A stretch of DNA of 64,000 bases from Actinoplanes cyaneus (GTDB lineage Bacteria; Actinomycetota; Actinomycetes; Mycobacteriales; Micromonosporaceae), in NCBI RefSeq assembly GCF_016862095.1, contig NZ_BOMH01000017.1, positions 202,580 to 266,579 of the forward strand, written 5' to 3'. The first letter of the stretch is position 1. The number at the start of each line of letters is the position of its first letter. Shown here one piece after another: positions 16,440 through 26,872 of the stretch. The position numbers were made by a program, and so were the translations under genes. The notes under the pieces are model-generated. The model saw only the letters and a program-made list of their open reading frames with translations. It was not told the DNA's origin and made no database searches.

Positions 16440-17852
16440 TCAGTCCTCCGACGGCTTGTCGGTGTCGTCCACGCCGAGCTCGTCGAGGAACGTGCGGGCC
16501 CAGCGGGCGACGTCGTGCGTGCGCAGATGCCGCTGCATGACCCGCATCCGGCGTTTCAGCTCGGCCGGCTCGGAGTTGATCGCCCGCAGCAGGGCGTCCT
16601 TCACCCCGTCCGGGTCGTGCGGGTTGCACAGGAACGACTGGCGCAGCTCCGTGGCGGCGCCGGCGAACTCGCTGAGGATCAGCGCGCCCCCGGTGTCGCC
16701 GCGGCAGGCGATGTACTCCTTGGCGACCAGGTTCATCCCGTCCCGCAGCGGGGTCACCATCATGACGTCGGCCGCCGCGTACATCGCGGCGAGCTCCTGC
16801 TTGTCGACCGACTGGTGCAGGTAGTGCACCGCCGGCGTGCCGACCTTGCCGAACTCGCCGTTGATCCGGCCGACCTCGCGCTCGACCTTGATCCGCAGCG
16901 TCTGGTAGTGCTCGACCCGTTCCCGGCTCGGGGTGGCGACCTGCACCATCACCGCGTCGCCGACGTTCAGCCGCTCGTCGGCGAGCAGCTCGCGGAACGC
17001 CTTGAGGCGCAGCTCGATGCCCTTGGTGTAGTCGAGCCGGTCGACGCCCAGGATGATCGTCTTGGGATCACCCAGCTCGGCGCGGATCTGCTTGGCGCGG
17101 GCCTGCACCGCCGGGTCGGCGGCCAGTCGCTCCATCTCCCGGGTGTCGATGCTGATCGGGAACGCGCCGGCCTTCACCTGACGGCCGTCCACCTGGATGG
17201 ACTGCCCCTCGTAGCGCAGGCCGAGCAGGTGCCGGGCCAGCCGGACGAAGTTCTGCGCGGCCAGCCGCTGCTGGAAGCCGACCAGGTCGGCGCCGAGCAG
17301 GCCGCGCAGGATCTCGGCCCGGAACGGCATCTGCATGAACAGCTCGATCGGCGGGAACGGGATGTGCAGGAAGAAGCCGATACGCAGGTCGGGGCGCATC
17401 TCCCGGAGCATCGCCGGGACGAGCTGGAGCTGGTAGTCCTGCACCCAGACGGTGGCTCCCTCGGCCGCCACGTCCGCCGCGGCCTCGGCGAATCTCTGGT
17501 TGACCACGCGGTAGGAGTCCCGCCAGCGGCGCTTGTAGACGGGGGTCTCCACGGCATCGTGGTAGAGCGGCCAGATCGTGGCGTTCGACTGGCCCTCGTA
17601 GTAGCGCTCGAGCTCCTCGGCGCTCAGTGGCACCGGGTGGATCTTGATGCCTTCGAGTTCGAACGGCTCGTGGGCGGCACCGTCCCCGCCGGCCCAGCCG
17701 ATCCAGGTTCCGCGATGCTCGATGAGCACCGGGTGCAACGCCGTGACCAGGCCGCCCGGACTGGGCCGCCACTGGCGTTCCCCGTCCGGGGTAGTGACCT
17801 CGTCCACTGGCAAACGGTTGGCGACGACGACGAAGGAACTTCGCTCGGCCAC
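16440..17852 (-). CDS. otsA: Alpha,alpha-trehalose-phosphate synthase
   Basis: 470 residues from GTG with ggaggt upstream. GT20-family enzyme: [10 protein letters not shown] at the N-terminus, [38 protein letters not shown], and DRLDYTKGI in the C-terminal Rossmann half that binds the sugar nucleotide. It joins UDP- or GDP-glucose with glucose 6-phosphate to make trehalose 6-phosphate, the first step of the OtsA-OtsB osmoprotectant pathway. No otsB is in the window. The upstream region contains an 11-bp inverted repeat and a GGGTAC element on the minus strand that could be a weak SigB-type -10; this is only suggestive. Confidence 0.95.
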   Translation of the reverse strand: MAERSSFVVVANRLPVDEVTTPDGERQWRPSPGGLVTALHPVLIEHRGTWIGWAGGDGAAHEPFELEGIKIHPVPLSAEELERYYEGQSNATIWPLYHDAVETPVYKRRWRDSYRVVNQRFAEAAADVAAEGATVWVQDYQLQLVPAMLREMRPDLRIGFFLHIPFPPIELFMQMPFRAEILRGLLGADLVGFQQRLAAQNFVRLARHLLGLRYEGQSIQVDGRQVKAGAFPISIDTREMERLAADPAVQARAKQIRAELGDPKTIILGVDRLDYTKGIELRLKAFRELLADERLNVGDAVMVQVATPSRERVEHYQTLRIKVEREVGRINGEFGKVGTPAVHYLHQSVDKQELAAMYAAADVMMVTPLRDGMNLVAKEYIACRGDTGGALILSEFAGAATELRQSFLCNPHDPDGVKDALLRAINSEPAELKRRMRVMQRHLRTHDVARWARTFLDELGVDDTDKPSED

Positions 17853-17932
17853 GCTGAGTACACCTCCGGGTGGTTTCTGTTCCCAAGCCGAGCCTACTGT
17901 GCGTAGCCAGCCCGGGTCGTACCCGATGCGAG

Positions 17933-18001
17933 TTGTTCACGACCTGCCGCGACCGGCGCCGCGCCGCGGGACCGGAGACCGGTTCCCACCGTCGTGAACA
18001 A
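17933..18001. repeat. 11-bp inverted repeat in the otsA divergent promoter region
   Basis: ttgttcacgac (17933-17943) and gtcgtgaacaa (17991-18001) are perfect inverted copies 47 bases apart, between otsA (minus strand) and the next plus-strand gene. The spacing suits two operator half-sites for a looping or oligomeric regulator; no regulator can be named. Confidence 0.55.
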
Positions 18002-18049
18002 ACCCTCACCCTGGTCTTGCCGTTTGGAGCGGGGTGCCATCCTGTGCCG

Positions 18050-18604
18050 GTGGCATCCCTCGATGATCATTCCCAGCCGCGCCGCCCGATCTTCTATCCT
18101 GTGGTGATTGCCACGGCGATGCTCACGATTCTGGCCATGATCGGTGGGTATCTGCTGAATCAGCGCCAGAAGGACTCGGCGTCGGGCTCGGAGTCCGGAT
18201 CATCATCGTCTGCCACCACCCCCTCCACGGACGTGTCGTCAGGGCCGCCGTTGCTGGCGACTGAGGGAACGTGCACCTGGCATACCCAGGAAATGGCGCG
18301 TGATGTCGGCGCCGTGGGAACTCTGTCACAGGTTCTGCGGATCACCACGGATCGTGGCTCGGCGGTCTGGATCTGCCAGGACGAGGTGGGGAACCTCTAC
18401 TACCACGCCAACAAGGGTGGTGCGGACGCCAAGTGGGTGGAGGGCCAGACCGCGCTCTTCCTCTCCGGCGTCGAGCGCCAGCCCAACGGCAGTTTCCAGG
18501 TCACCGCGCGCTGGGACGGGACCACCTTCAACGTGAACTCGGACCGGCTGCAGGTCACCAAGAAGAACACGACGCCGCGGGTCGAGAAGGCGGTGGGCGG
18601 CTGA
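18050..18604 (+). CDS. Membrane-anchored exported protein, unknown function
   Basis: 184 residues from GTG (MASLDDHSQPRRPIFYPV); ggagcgggg lies about 15 bases upstream and another GTG two codons earlier is possible. One N-terminal membrane span (residues about 13-32, FYPVVIATAMLTILAMIGGYLL), a Ser-rich linker (SASGSESGSSSSATT), then an extracytoplasmic domain of about 120 residues with two cysteines (GTCTWHTQE and VWICQDE) that could form a disulphide. I do not recognise the domain. Followed closely by ettA in the same direction. Confidence 0.7.
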   Translation: MASLDDHSQPRRPIFYPVVIATAMLTILAMIGGYLLNQRQKDSASGSESGSSSSATTPSTDVSSGPPLLATEGTCTWHTQEMARDVGAVGTLSQVLRITTDRGSAVWICQDEVGNLYYHANKGGADAKWVEGQTALFLSGVERQPNGSFQVTARWDGTTFNVNSDRLQVTKKNTTPRVEKAVGG

Positions 18605-18700
18605 CCCTCCGGGGTTGGCTTTGGTGGCGAGCGCGGGACCTGGAAAGATTGTCCTTTGATTCGGCACCGAACATCGACGATCGCGGAGGTAGGGCACACC

Positions 18701-20369
<1,669 letters not shown>

Positions 20370-20377
<8 letters not shown>

Positions 20378-20783
20378 TCGTTTCATCCATGACGTGCCCG
20401 TGCGCTGGTCCGACATGGACGCGTACGGGCACGTCAACAACGCGCGCTTTCTCACGTTGTACGAGGAGGCGCGCGTGGCGATGTTCTTCGTCGGGGCGCG
20501 CGAACGGGGCCTCGGCTCGTTCGAGGAGGGCATCGTGATCGCCCGCCACGAGATCGACTATCTGAAGCCGGTGGACTTCGGCGACCCGGTGCGCGTCGAG
20601 ATGTGGATCTCCGAGCTGCGGGCGGCGGCGTTCACGGTGTCGTACGAGCTGTTCGACGACGGTGTGCTCGCCAGCCGGGCCAAGTCGGTCTGCGTGCCGT
20701 ACAACCTGGCCGCCGGGCATCCACGCCGGCTGACGCCGGAGGAGAAGGAGTTCCTCCTGCCGTACGCCGGGGGCGGGTCATGA
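20370..20783 (+). CDS. Acyl-CoA thioesterase, hot-dog fold (YbgC/FadM type)
   Basis: 137 residues from a GTG overlapping ettA. The conserved start VRWSDMDAYGHVNNARFLTLYEEAR contains the catalytic aspartate (SDMDAYGHVNN) of 4-hydroxybenzoyl-CoA thioesterase-like enzymes. Predicted to hydrolyse acyl-CoA thioesters in the cytoplasm; chain-length preference unknown. In many actinobacteria this gene directly follows ettA, which supports the call. Its stop overlaps the ATG of the next gene (ATGA). Confidence 0.88.
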
Positions 20784-21439
20784 GTGGGCACGGCCTGCTC
20801 GGGGTTCCCGACGCAGGCGCGTTCCTGGCCCGCCTCACCAGGCTGGACCCGGGAGCACCGGTCCGGCTCCGGTCGGCCGGTGGCCGCACCGCCCTCTGGG
20901 CACATCTGCCCTGGGACGTGCTCGTCACCCGGGAGGTGGCCGGTCCGGGGCCGGGCGACGCCACCGTCTCCGCCGCGGGCCTGCTCGCCGCGCTGGCCGC
21001 CGGCGGCACGGAGTTGCCGGAGCGGCGGGACACGCAGTGGCGCTGGCCGCTGCCGCCGCCGTCCAGCACCGCCGTCGAGTCGGTCTCCGGCGAGGAGCTG
21101 ACCCGGCTCGCCACGGCGGCCGCCGGGACCCTGCGGGAGATCACCGCGGGCGGTGTCGACGGTCGCGCGGTCGGTCAGCGGGCGGTCCGGGACGCACTTC
21201 TGGATCATGTCGCGCTGGTCGTCACTCCGGAGCACGGCAACCCGGTCGAGGTCTCCCAGAGACTCGTCCAGGCGGTCGCCCGGATGGGTTTTCTGGGTCC
21301 GCGCGGGGCCGGCCCGGTGGAGGCTCGCGTGCGGACCTCGAGCGCTTGGGTGGGAATTTCAGCACCATATGGAGTCGCGTGGCGACAGAGCGCCCACAAA
21401 TTGACCGTTATGCCGATGGCGAGTCACCCGAAAGGATGA
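20780..21439 (+). CDS. Conserved actinobacterial hypothetical protein
   Basis: 219 residues, start MSGHGLLGVPDAGAFLARL, translationally coupled to the thioesterase gene by a four-base overlap. No signal peptide or membrane span. Alternating helical segments and a WRWPLPPPSS region near residue 88 are visible but I recognise no catalytic motif. The ettA-thioesterase-hypothetical arrangement suggests a conserved operon; function unknown. Confidence 0.7.
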   Translation: MSGHGLLGVPDAGAFLARLTRLDPGAPVRLRSAGGRTALWAHLPWDVLVTREVAGPGPGDATVSAAGLLAALAAGGTELPERRDTQWRWPLPPPSSTAVESVSGEELTRLATAAAGTLREITAGGVDGRAVGQRAVRDALLDHVALVVTPEHGNPVEVSQRLVQAVARMGFLGPRGAGPVEARVRTSSAWVGISAPYGVAWRQSAHKLTVMPMASHPKG

Positions 21440-21568
21440 GTCTGTATCGGCCTTCCGGTCCCGCCCTCCCGTTGGGGGGATGACCTTTAGGAAACGGTTG
21501 GGTACCGTCGGCCCTCGGATCTACTGCAACGTCCGGCAGCGGGTCTGTTGGGGAGCGAGGTGCGCACA

Positions 21569-22150
21569 ATGCCGTGGTGGTCTTGGCGTCCGGGAACGGC
21601 CGCGGATAACGAGCCGGATACCGGTGGCGAGGTGGCGGTGCAGGGCACCGTCCGCGTGAGTGTCCCGGCCCAGCGCGAGCCGGGTCGCACGAGCCCACCG
21701 GCGGAACTGCCGTCCACCGGGTCCGGCGACCAGGTCGAGCAGGTGTCGCTGGCCCGCATCGGCAAGGCGCTCGACCTGCTCGACATCCGGTTCCTGGCCG
21801 ACGGCGGCGGCAGTCTGCTGGCGATGTGGGAGCGGCACGCGGTGCTGTTCACCCTGGAGGGTCCGGAGGACGAGATCCTGGTCATGCGGGCCCGTCCGCA
21901 CGCGACCGTCCCGCCGGACTGGGCCGACCGGGCCTACCGGATCGTCAACGAGTGGAACCACACGCGGCGCTTCTGCAAGGCGTATGTGGGGGACCCGACC
22001 GAGCGCGGGCAGCTGCCGATCTACGCGGAGCTGCAGGTGCCGCTGGCCGCCGGAGCCCACGATCCGCTGCTGGTCGAGCTGCTGGACTGCGGCGCCGCGG
22101 TCGCCACGTCGTTCGTCGACTGGCTCCACGACGAGGGCGCTCTGCTCTGA
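21569..22150 (+). CDS. YbjN-domain protein
   Basis: 193 residues, ATG start MPWWSWRPGTAADN with gggagcgagg upstream. After a variable N-terminal 60 residues comes a YbjN/type III secretion chaperone-like fold: IGKALDLLDIRFLADGGGSLLAMWE, then VLFTLEGPEDEILVMRARPHATVP, and IVNEWNHTRRFCKAYVGDPTERGQLPIYAELQVPL near the end (quoted in parts). Such proteins are thought to act as small cytosolic adaptors or chaperones in actinobacteria. The 58-bp repeat module begins 28 bases after the stop. Confidence 0.8.
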   Translation: MPWWSWRPGTAADNEPDTGGEVAVQGTVRVSVPAQREPGRTSPPAELPSTGSGDQVEQVSLARIGKALDLLDIRFLADGGGSLLAMWERHAVLFTLEGPEDEILVMRARPHATVPPDWADRAYRIVNEWNHTRRFCKAYVGDPTERGQLPIYAELQVPLAAGAHDPLLVELLDCGAAVATSFVDWLHDEGALL

Positions 22151-22177
22151 CCCGCTTCTCCAAGATCAACCTCAAGA

Positions 22178-22235
22178 TCTTCATTGCCTGCCTCCGCTGT
22201 GGTCCGGATCGTCGCTCCCGCGGGGACCCTTCCGG
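22178..22235. repeat. 58-bp intergenic module, copy B
   Basis: Exact match to 3744-3801. It begins 28 bases after the YbjN stop codon and is followed, 130 bases on, by palindrome copy 3. Confidence 0.85.
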
Positions 22236-22364
22236 GCTTCGCAGGGCCGCGAGGCGGCCCAGAACGCGAAACCCGCAAGGGCGGCGTCCGTGGGTGGGCA
22301 CGGTCAGAAGAACCCACGCGACGTCCCCGTCCGGTTCCGCAAAGCGGCGCGGCGCGGCGCTCCA

Positions 22365-22415
22365 GCTGGTTCTCATGGGCGTTATCCGGCCCGGATAACG
22401 CCCATGAGAACCAGC
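22365..22415. repeat. Dispersed palindrome, copy 3 (25-bp arms, one-base centre)
   Basis: Arms 22365-22389 and 22391-22415 pair perfectly around a single central C. The outer 21 bases of each arm equal copy 2; the loop of copies 1 and 2 is replaced by ccgg-c-ccgg, so the pairing runs to the centre. An almost continuous 51-base palindrome could form a cruciform. Confidence 0.9.
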
Positions 22416-22461
22416 CGGAAACCCCGCGCCGCCCTACTGTCTCGACCCGGCGTGGTGTGCC

Positions 22462-23724
22462 TCAGCTGAGCGGGAACATGCCCAGGCGGCCGTGGTACTC
22501 CTTGCCAAGCTCGTCGGTGTCGGAGCCGACCAGCAGACCGCGCGGCACGGTCAGGAACGCCCGCACGCCGACCCCGCGCGCCCGCGTCGGGTTCCAGGAG
22601 AGCGCCCGGCCGGTCGTCGGGCTGACCGCGCCGATGCCCGGGCGGGAGACCGCGCCGGGGCCCGGGCCGTTGCCGTCGGTGCCGTAGGGGTTGTCGAACC
22701 AGCGCTGGTGCCCGCCCAGGTAGACGGCCGGCCCGGTGATCGCGACGGCGTAGAGCGAGTCGCCGCCGGTCCGTTGCACCCAGGTGGGCCGCTGCTCGCC
22801 GATCCGGTTCGCCTCGAAGCGCGCGGCGGAGTCGCAGAGCTTCTGCGCGGAGGAGGCCCGGCCGGTCGCGGCGACCACGAAGTACGACCCGTCGGGCGCG
22901 AACTTCACCTGGCGCAGATAGGTGTCGAAGCCCTTCATGCACTGCGGCTCGTAGGCCCGGGTGTACCACCGGTTGAGCTCCGCGGACGAGCCGCCGACGT
23001 CGAACTGGGCGATCTGCACCCGGGTGTAGCCGTCGGCCTTGAGGAACGCGCCGACCGCGACGAGCTTGCGCCCGTCCGCGGTGACGTCGAGGTGCTCGAC
23101 CCGGACACGGCTCAGGCCCGGCCCGCTCAGCTGTGCGTCGAAGCCCTTGTCGACGGCGCCCGTCTCGGCGTCCAGACGGGCCAGGGCGACCCGGTCCGTG
23201 CCGTTGATCGCCGTGAACGTGCCACCGGCGTAGAGGCGGTCGCCGCGGGTGGCCAGCACCCGCACGTCACCCCAGTTGACCTTGGCGCGGAACGACGTGT
23301 CCCGGTTGCCGCTGCCCAGCCAGAGGCGGGTGATGCCGCGTTGCCCGGCGCCGTTCACGGTCTTGAAGGCGCCACCGGCGTAGACGGTGCCGTCCGCGCC
23401 CGGCGCCAGCGAGTAGATCGCGCCGTCCACCTCCGGCGCGAACGAGCGGATCGAGCCGTCGTCCAGGTCGAACGCGAAGATGTTCTTGCGGGCCACGGTG
23501 GTGTGCCGGCTGCTGTCGGCGACTTTCGTGAACGCGCCGCCGACGATCACCGTGTCGCCGACGACCGCCAGCGCCCAGACCGTGCCGTCCAGCACGTGCG
23601 GGGTCCAGTCGACCGGGTTCGCCGAGACGATCCCGGACTGGGCGATGTCGGCCGCCGCCGGTGGCGGGAAGGCGACCAGGCCGGTGAGGAAAACGGTGGC
23701 GACGGCCAGTAGGCGACGGCGCAT
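22462..23724 (-). CDS. Secreted beta-propeller-like protein (delta-60 repeat type)
   Basis: 420 residues from an ATG giving MRRRLLAVATVFLTGLVAFPPPAAA, a clear Sec signal peptide; an upstream in-frame start would spoil it. The mature part is a series of blade-like repeats with the pattern V-A-V-G-D-T-V-Y-A/V-G-G-A/T-F (VIVGGAFTKV, VYAGGAFKTV, LYAGGTFTAI, LVAVGAFLKA, VYLGGHQRWF), typical of delta-60/PQQ-like propellers. No catalytic motif is visible. Probably an extracellular binding or structural protein. It converges with the YbjN gene across palindrome copy 3. Confidence 0.8.
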   Translation of the reverse strand: MRRRLLAVATVFLTGLVAFPPPAAADIAQSGIVSANPVDWTPHVLDGTVWALAVVGDTVIVGGAFTKVADSSRHTTVARKNIFAFDLDDGSIRSFAPEVDGAIYSLAPGADGTVYAGGAFKTVNGAGQRGITRLWLGSGNRDTSFRAKVNWGDVRVLATRGDRLYAGGTFTAINGTDRVALARLDAETGAVDKGFDAQLSGPGLSRVRVEHLDVTADGRKLVAVGAFLKADGYTRVQIAQFDVGGSSAELNRWYTRAYEPQCMKGFDTYLRQVKFAPDGSYFVVAATGRASSAQKLCDSAARFEANRIGEQRPTWVQRTGGDSLYAVAITGPAVYLGGHQRWFDNPYGTDGNGPGPGAVSRPGIGAVSPTTGRALSWNPTRARGVGVRAFLTVPRGLLVGSDTDELGKEYHGRLGMFPLS

Positions 23725-23788
23725 GGGGCGGCTCCGGAGATCGGTGACGGACAAACCGATCAACGAGTCACCGGCGGCGGCGTCACGA

Positions 23789-24202
23789 TCAGCGCGTCGG
23801 CTCCGTGGGATCCATCGTGTTCACCATGAAGTAGGCCGCGCGCTCCAGATAGTCCCAGAGCATCGTGTGCTGCGGCTCGGGAAGCCCGAGCGAGTCGACG
23901 GCCGCGCGCATGTGGGTCAGCCAGGCGTCCCGCTCGGCCGGGCCGACCCGGAACGGCGCGTGCCGCATCCGCAGCCGGGGGTGGCCGCGGCTCGCCGAGT
24001 ACGTGTTCGGGCCACCCCAGTACTGCATCAGGAAGAGCGTCAGCCGGTCCTCGGCGGGGCCGAGATCCTCCTCCGGGTACATCGGCCGGAGCAGCGGATC
24101 CGCGGCCACCCCCTCGTAGAACTTGGCGACCAGGCGGCGGAACGTGGGTTCGCCGCCGACGGCGGTGAAGAAGCTGGCCTCTTCCGGTACAGGTGCACTC
24201 AC
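23789..24202 (-). CDS. glbO: Truncated haemoglobin, group II (GlbO type)
   Basis: 137 residues from a GTG start (MSAPVPEEASFFTAVGG). Group II 2/2 globin: FYEGVAADPLLRPMYPEEDLGPAEDRL carries the distal-pocket residues and LTLFLMQYWGGPNTYSASRGHPRLRMRHAPF contains the WGGP signature and the proximal histidine (quoted here as two family landmarks, WGGPNTYS and GHPRLRMRH). Mycobacterial GlbO binds oxygen at high affinity and is linked to oxygen delivery or peroxide/NO handling. It follows the MscS gene after 23 bases on the same strand, as is common in actinobacteria. Confidence 0.93.
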   Translation of the reverse strand: MSAPVPEEASFFTAVGGEPTFRRLVAKFYEGVAADPLLRPMYPEEDLGPAEDRLTLFLMQYWGGPNTYSASRGHPRLRMRHAPFRVGPAERDAWLTHMRAAVDSLGLPEPQHTMLWDYLERAAYFMVNTMDPTEPTR

Positions 24203-24225
24203 CCGTCCATCCTGCCAGCCGCGGC

Positions 24226-25314
24226 TCAGACCGCCGAGCCGCCCGGGCGCGGATCGTCGGCCGGCGGGGTGCCACCGGCGCCCGGGTACCAGGACGGCGG
24301 CACCGCCGAGCGTGGCGCCAGGCGCGAGGCGGCGATCCGCTCGGACAGCCCGCTGGTCTCCAGCGACTCGGCCAGTGCCCGGCGCAGCTCCCGCTGCACT
24401 GTCAGCTGGCTGTCGGCGGTGGTCTTGGCGATCGTCCGGATCGTCGCGCCGTCCACGGTCAGCGTCTCCACGCCCACCACGTCCGGCGCCTCGATGAACT
24501 CGGTCTGGTGCTCCGGGTGCTGGGCGACCGTGTCGGCGGCCCGTTTGAGCACCGCGATCGCCTCCTCCGAGTTGACGAAGCCGATCGGGATGTCGACCAC
24601 CACCATCGCCCAGCCCTGGCTCTTGTTGCCGACCCGGACGATCTCGCCGTTGCGGATGTACCAGAGCACGCCGCGCCCGTCGCGGACCGTGGTGATCCGC
24701 AGGCCGACGCTCTCCACCACGCCGGTGGCCTCGCCGAGGTCGACGGTGTCGCCGACGCCGTACTGGTCCTCCAGGAGCATGAACAGGCCCGCTATCAGGT
24801 CCTTGACCAGGCTCTGGGCGCCGAAGCCGAGCGCGACGCCGACGATGCCGGCGCTGGCCAGCAGCGGGCCCAGGTTGAAGCCGAACTCGCCCATCACCAG
24901 CAGCGCCGCCATGGTGAAGACCACCGCGCTGACGAAGCTGCGCAGCACCGAGCCGATCGCCTCGGCCCGCTGACGCCGCCGCTCGGGGATGAACTGCCCC
25001 TCCTCGGCGGTCTCGGTCACCTTCTCGCGCAGCGGCTTGAGCAGCGCCGGCATGGCGGCCCGCGAGGTGCTCGCGGTGAGCCGGCTGATCGCCCGGTGCA
25101 GCGCCCAGCGGATCAGCAGCGCGATCAGGATGATCGCGAGGATCCGGATCGGCTTCACGATGATCAGGTAGCCGCTGTTGGCCAGCCACCGGCTTTCGGT
25201 CTGCTGATAGAGCCACGAGCAGAAGGCGTCGCTGTTGCACGACTTGGTCACATCGGGAGTCGTGAACACGTTCACCGAGGGGGACGGAGTGGGGCCTGGG
25301 GCAAGGAGCAACAC
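24226..25314 (-). CDS. Small-conductance mechanosensitive channel, MscS family
   Basis: 362 residues. An N-terminal extracellular segment with two cysteines (KSCNSDAFCSW), then three membrane helices (about 47-70, 120-143, 148-170). The pore helix reads GPLLASAGIVGVALGFGAQSLVKD, with the Gly/Ala pattern and GAQ hinge of MscS TM3; a beta domain follows (GDTVDLGEATGVVESVGLRIT). It opens under membrane tension to release solutes in hypo-osmotic shock. A Pro/Gly-rich C-terminal tail ends near the GlbO start. Probable two-gene operon with glbO. Confidence 0.92.
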   Translation of the reverse strand: MLLLAPGPTPSPSVNVFTTPDVTKSCNSDAFCSWLYQQTESRWLANSGYLIIVKPIRILAIILIALLIRWALHRAISRLTASTSRAAMPALLKPLREKVTETAEEGQFIPERRRQRAEAIGSVLRSFVSAVVFTMAALLVMGEFGFNLGPLLASAGIVGVALGFGAQSLVKDLIAGLFMLLEDQYGVGDTVDLGEATGVVESVGLRITTVRDGRGVLWYIRNGEIVRVGNKSQGWAMVVVDIPIGFVNSEEAIAVLKRAADTVAQHPEHQTEFIEAPDVVGVETLTVDGATIRTIAKTTADSQLTVQRELRRALAESLETSGLSERIAASRLAPRSAVPPSWYPGAGGTPPADDPRPGGSAV

Positions 25315-25504
25315 GGGGAGTCAAGGTACCGGGTCCGGCTGAGCAGGTGACGTCAGACGTTTACCGTCCAGCCACAGATTGTGCTCGCCATTTCGTCATC
25401 CATCAGGGACTATTGGCGCACAGGCTTCCTCGGCGAGGCCCAGATCACACACGGCTGAGCTACGGGAGCGCTACACAGCAACTGACACCGGAAGGGTGAT
25501 CGCG

Positions 25505-26062
25505 ATGCCTGACATACGACCCATGGTGGGCTCTTCCGCGTTGGTGCTGAACGCTACGTACGAGCCTCTGTGCGTCGTATCGGTGCGTCGAGCGACGATC
25601 CTCGTCCTGACCTCCAAGGCGGAGTGCGTGTCCGACGGTGACGGCGTCCTGCACAGCGCGCACGAGGAGCTTCCCGTCCCCTCTGTGGTCCGGCTCACGC
25701 GGTATGTGAAGGTGCCCTACCGCACGCACGTCGGCCTCTCCCGCCGGGCCATCTTCGCCCGTGACGGCGGCCGCTGCGCCTACTGCCGCGGCTCCGCCGA
25801 GACCATCGATCACGTCTTCCCGCGGTCCCGGGGCGGTCTGCACGCCTGGGAGAACGTGGTGGCCGCCTGCGCCAAGTGCAATCACAGCAAGGGCGACAAG
25901 ACCCCGGCCGAGCTCGGCTGGCGGCTGCACGCGATACCGCAGGCGCCACGGGGGGTGGCCTGGCGGGTGCTCGGGCACCGCACGCCCGATCCCCGTTGGA
26001 GGGATTGGCTGGACATTCCTGACCACCACGCCGCCACGGCTCTCGGAGCCGAGGCGGCGTAA
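25505..26062 (+). CDS. HNH endonuclease-fold protein
   Basis: 185 residues, ATG start MPDIRPMVGSSALVLNATYEPL with an upstream ggaaggg. The C-terminal half holds a treble-clef HNH domain: CAYC, TIDHVFPRSRGG, and NVVAACAKCNHSKGDKTP with the second zinc CxxC and the final His. The N-terminal LNATYEPLCVVSVRRA segment is typical of the widely conserved actinobacterial HNH proteins near housekeeping genes. Predicted metal-dependent nuclease or nickase; biological role not established. Converges with the sortase gene, 12 bases between stops. Confidence 0.9.
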   Translation: MPDIRPMVGSSALVLNATYEPLCVVSVRRATILVLTSKAECVSDGDGVLHSAHEELPVPSVVRLTRYVKVPYRTHVGLSRRAIFARDGGRCAYCRGSAETIDHVFPRSRGGLHAWENVVAACAKCNHSKGDKTPAELGWRLHAIPQAPRGVAWRVLGHRTPDPRWRDWLDIPDHHAATALGAEAA

Positions 26063-26074
26063 TCGTTTCTCGGG

Positions 26075-26872
26075 TCAACTCTGCCGGGAGCCGACCAGGG
26101 ACGCGTAGACGACGACGTTGTCGGAGTAACCCTGGTCGCCCCCGAGCCACCTGCCACCGCACGTCATCAGGCGCAACGAGGGCCGGCTGTAGTCGCCGTA
26201 GACGCGGTGCACGGGCAGCCGGTCCTTGTCGTAACGCTCGACCGCGTTCACTTCGAAGACCGCGACCGTCCCGTCGGCACGGTCCACCTCGACCCGCTGT
26301 CCCGGCTTGAGCCGGCCCAGGTCGTGGAAGACCGACGGGCCGGTCCTGGTGTCGGCGTGCCCCACGAACAGCGCCGGGCCGAACTGCCCGGGTGCCGGGC
26401 CGCCGTCGAACCAGCCGACCTCGTCGTGCCGCTTCAGCGGCGGCACGTCGATCGTCCCGTCGGCGGCCTGCCCCACGTCCAGGACCGGCGCGTCGACCTT
26501 CAGGTCCGGGATCGTCAGCCGCTCCGGGCGGCTCGGCTCCAGCACCGGGAACGCGCGGGGCGGCGGCTCGTCCGGCCCGCCGAACAGGTCCAGGTCGAAG
26601 CCGCTGGAGACGCCGAGGCCCATGCCGACCGCGAAGAGCCCGAGGAAGGCCAGGACCAGCGCGATCCAGCCGATCGGCCGCCGGCGGCGCCGGCGGGGCG
26701 GCAGGGGCTTGGGCGTAGGCATCCGGCGGGGACGCGGCACCCGGAAGGGGGAGCGGCCACCCTGCGGGCGCGGGGCCGGGAGCGGGCCGGTCACCACGCC
26801 CTCCGGCGGGGCGCCGACCTGGGCGGGGCGTTTGCGGCGGACAGCCTCGGGCACCCCGGCCTCGTTGCTCAC
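26075..26872 (-). CDS. Class F sortase
   Basis: 265 residues from a GTG that overlaps the preceding gene by four bases. Basic, Pro-rich N-terminus, one membrane span (about 90-110, IGWIALVLAFLGLFAVGMGL), then a sortase beta-barrel: FVGHADT supplies the catalytic His and LRLMTCGG the catalytic Cys. The third catalytic residue, an Arg, is usually close to the DNVVVYA strand; here that strand reads YSDNVVVYA with no Arg in the expected slot, so it must be elsewhere or is absent. Class F sortases attach or process secreted proteins at the actinobacterial surface. Coupled to the gene for a secreted protein. Confidence 0.85.
   Translation of the reverse strand: MSNEAGVPEAVRRKRPAQVGAPPEGVVTGPLPAPRPQGGRSPFRVPRPRRMPTPKPLPPRRRRRRPIGWIALVLAFLGLFAVGMGLGVSSGFDLDLFGGPDEPPPRAFPVLEPSRPERLTIPDLKVDAPVLDVGQAADGTIDVPPLKRHDEVGWFDGGPAPGQFGPALFVGHADTRTGPSVFHDLGRLKPGQRVEVDRADGTVAVFEVNAVERYDKDRLPVHRVYGDYSRPSLRLMTCGGRWLGGDQGYSDNVVVYASLVGSRQS

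Larger units (their letters stand above)
22151..22461. other. Convergent intergenic region with composite repeat, no gene
   Basis: Between the YbjN gene and the secreted propeller-like gene. It holds module B (22178-22235) and palindrome copy 3 (22365-22415), with aligned but diverged sequence between them. The arrangement mirrors the 3730-4060 region. No gene is supported. Confidence 0.75.
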
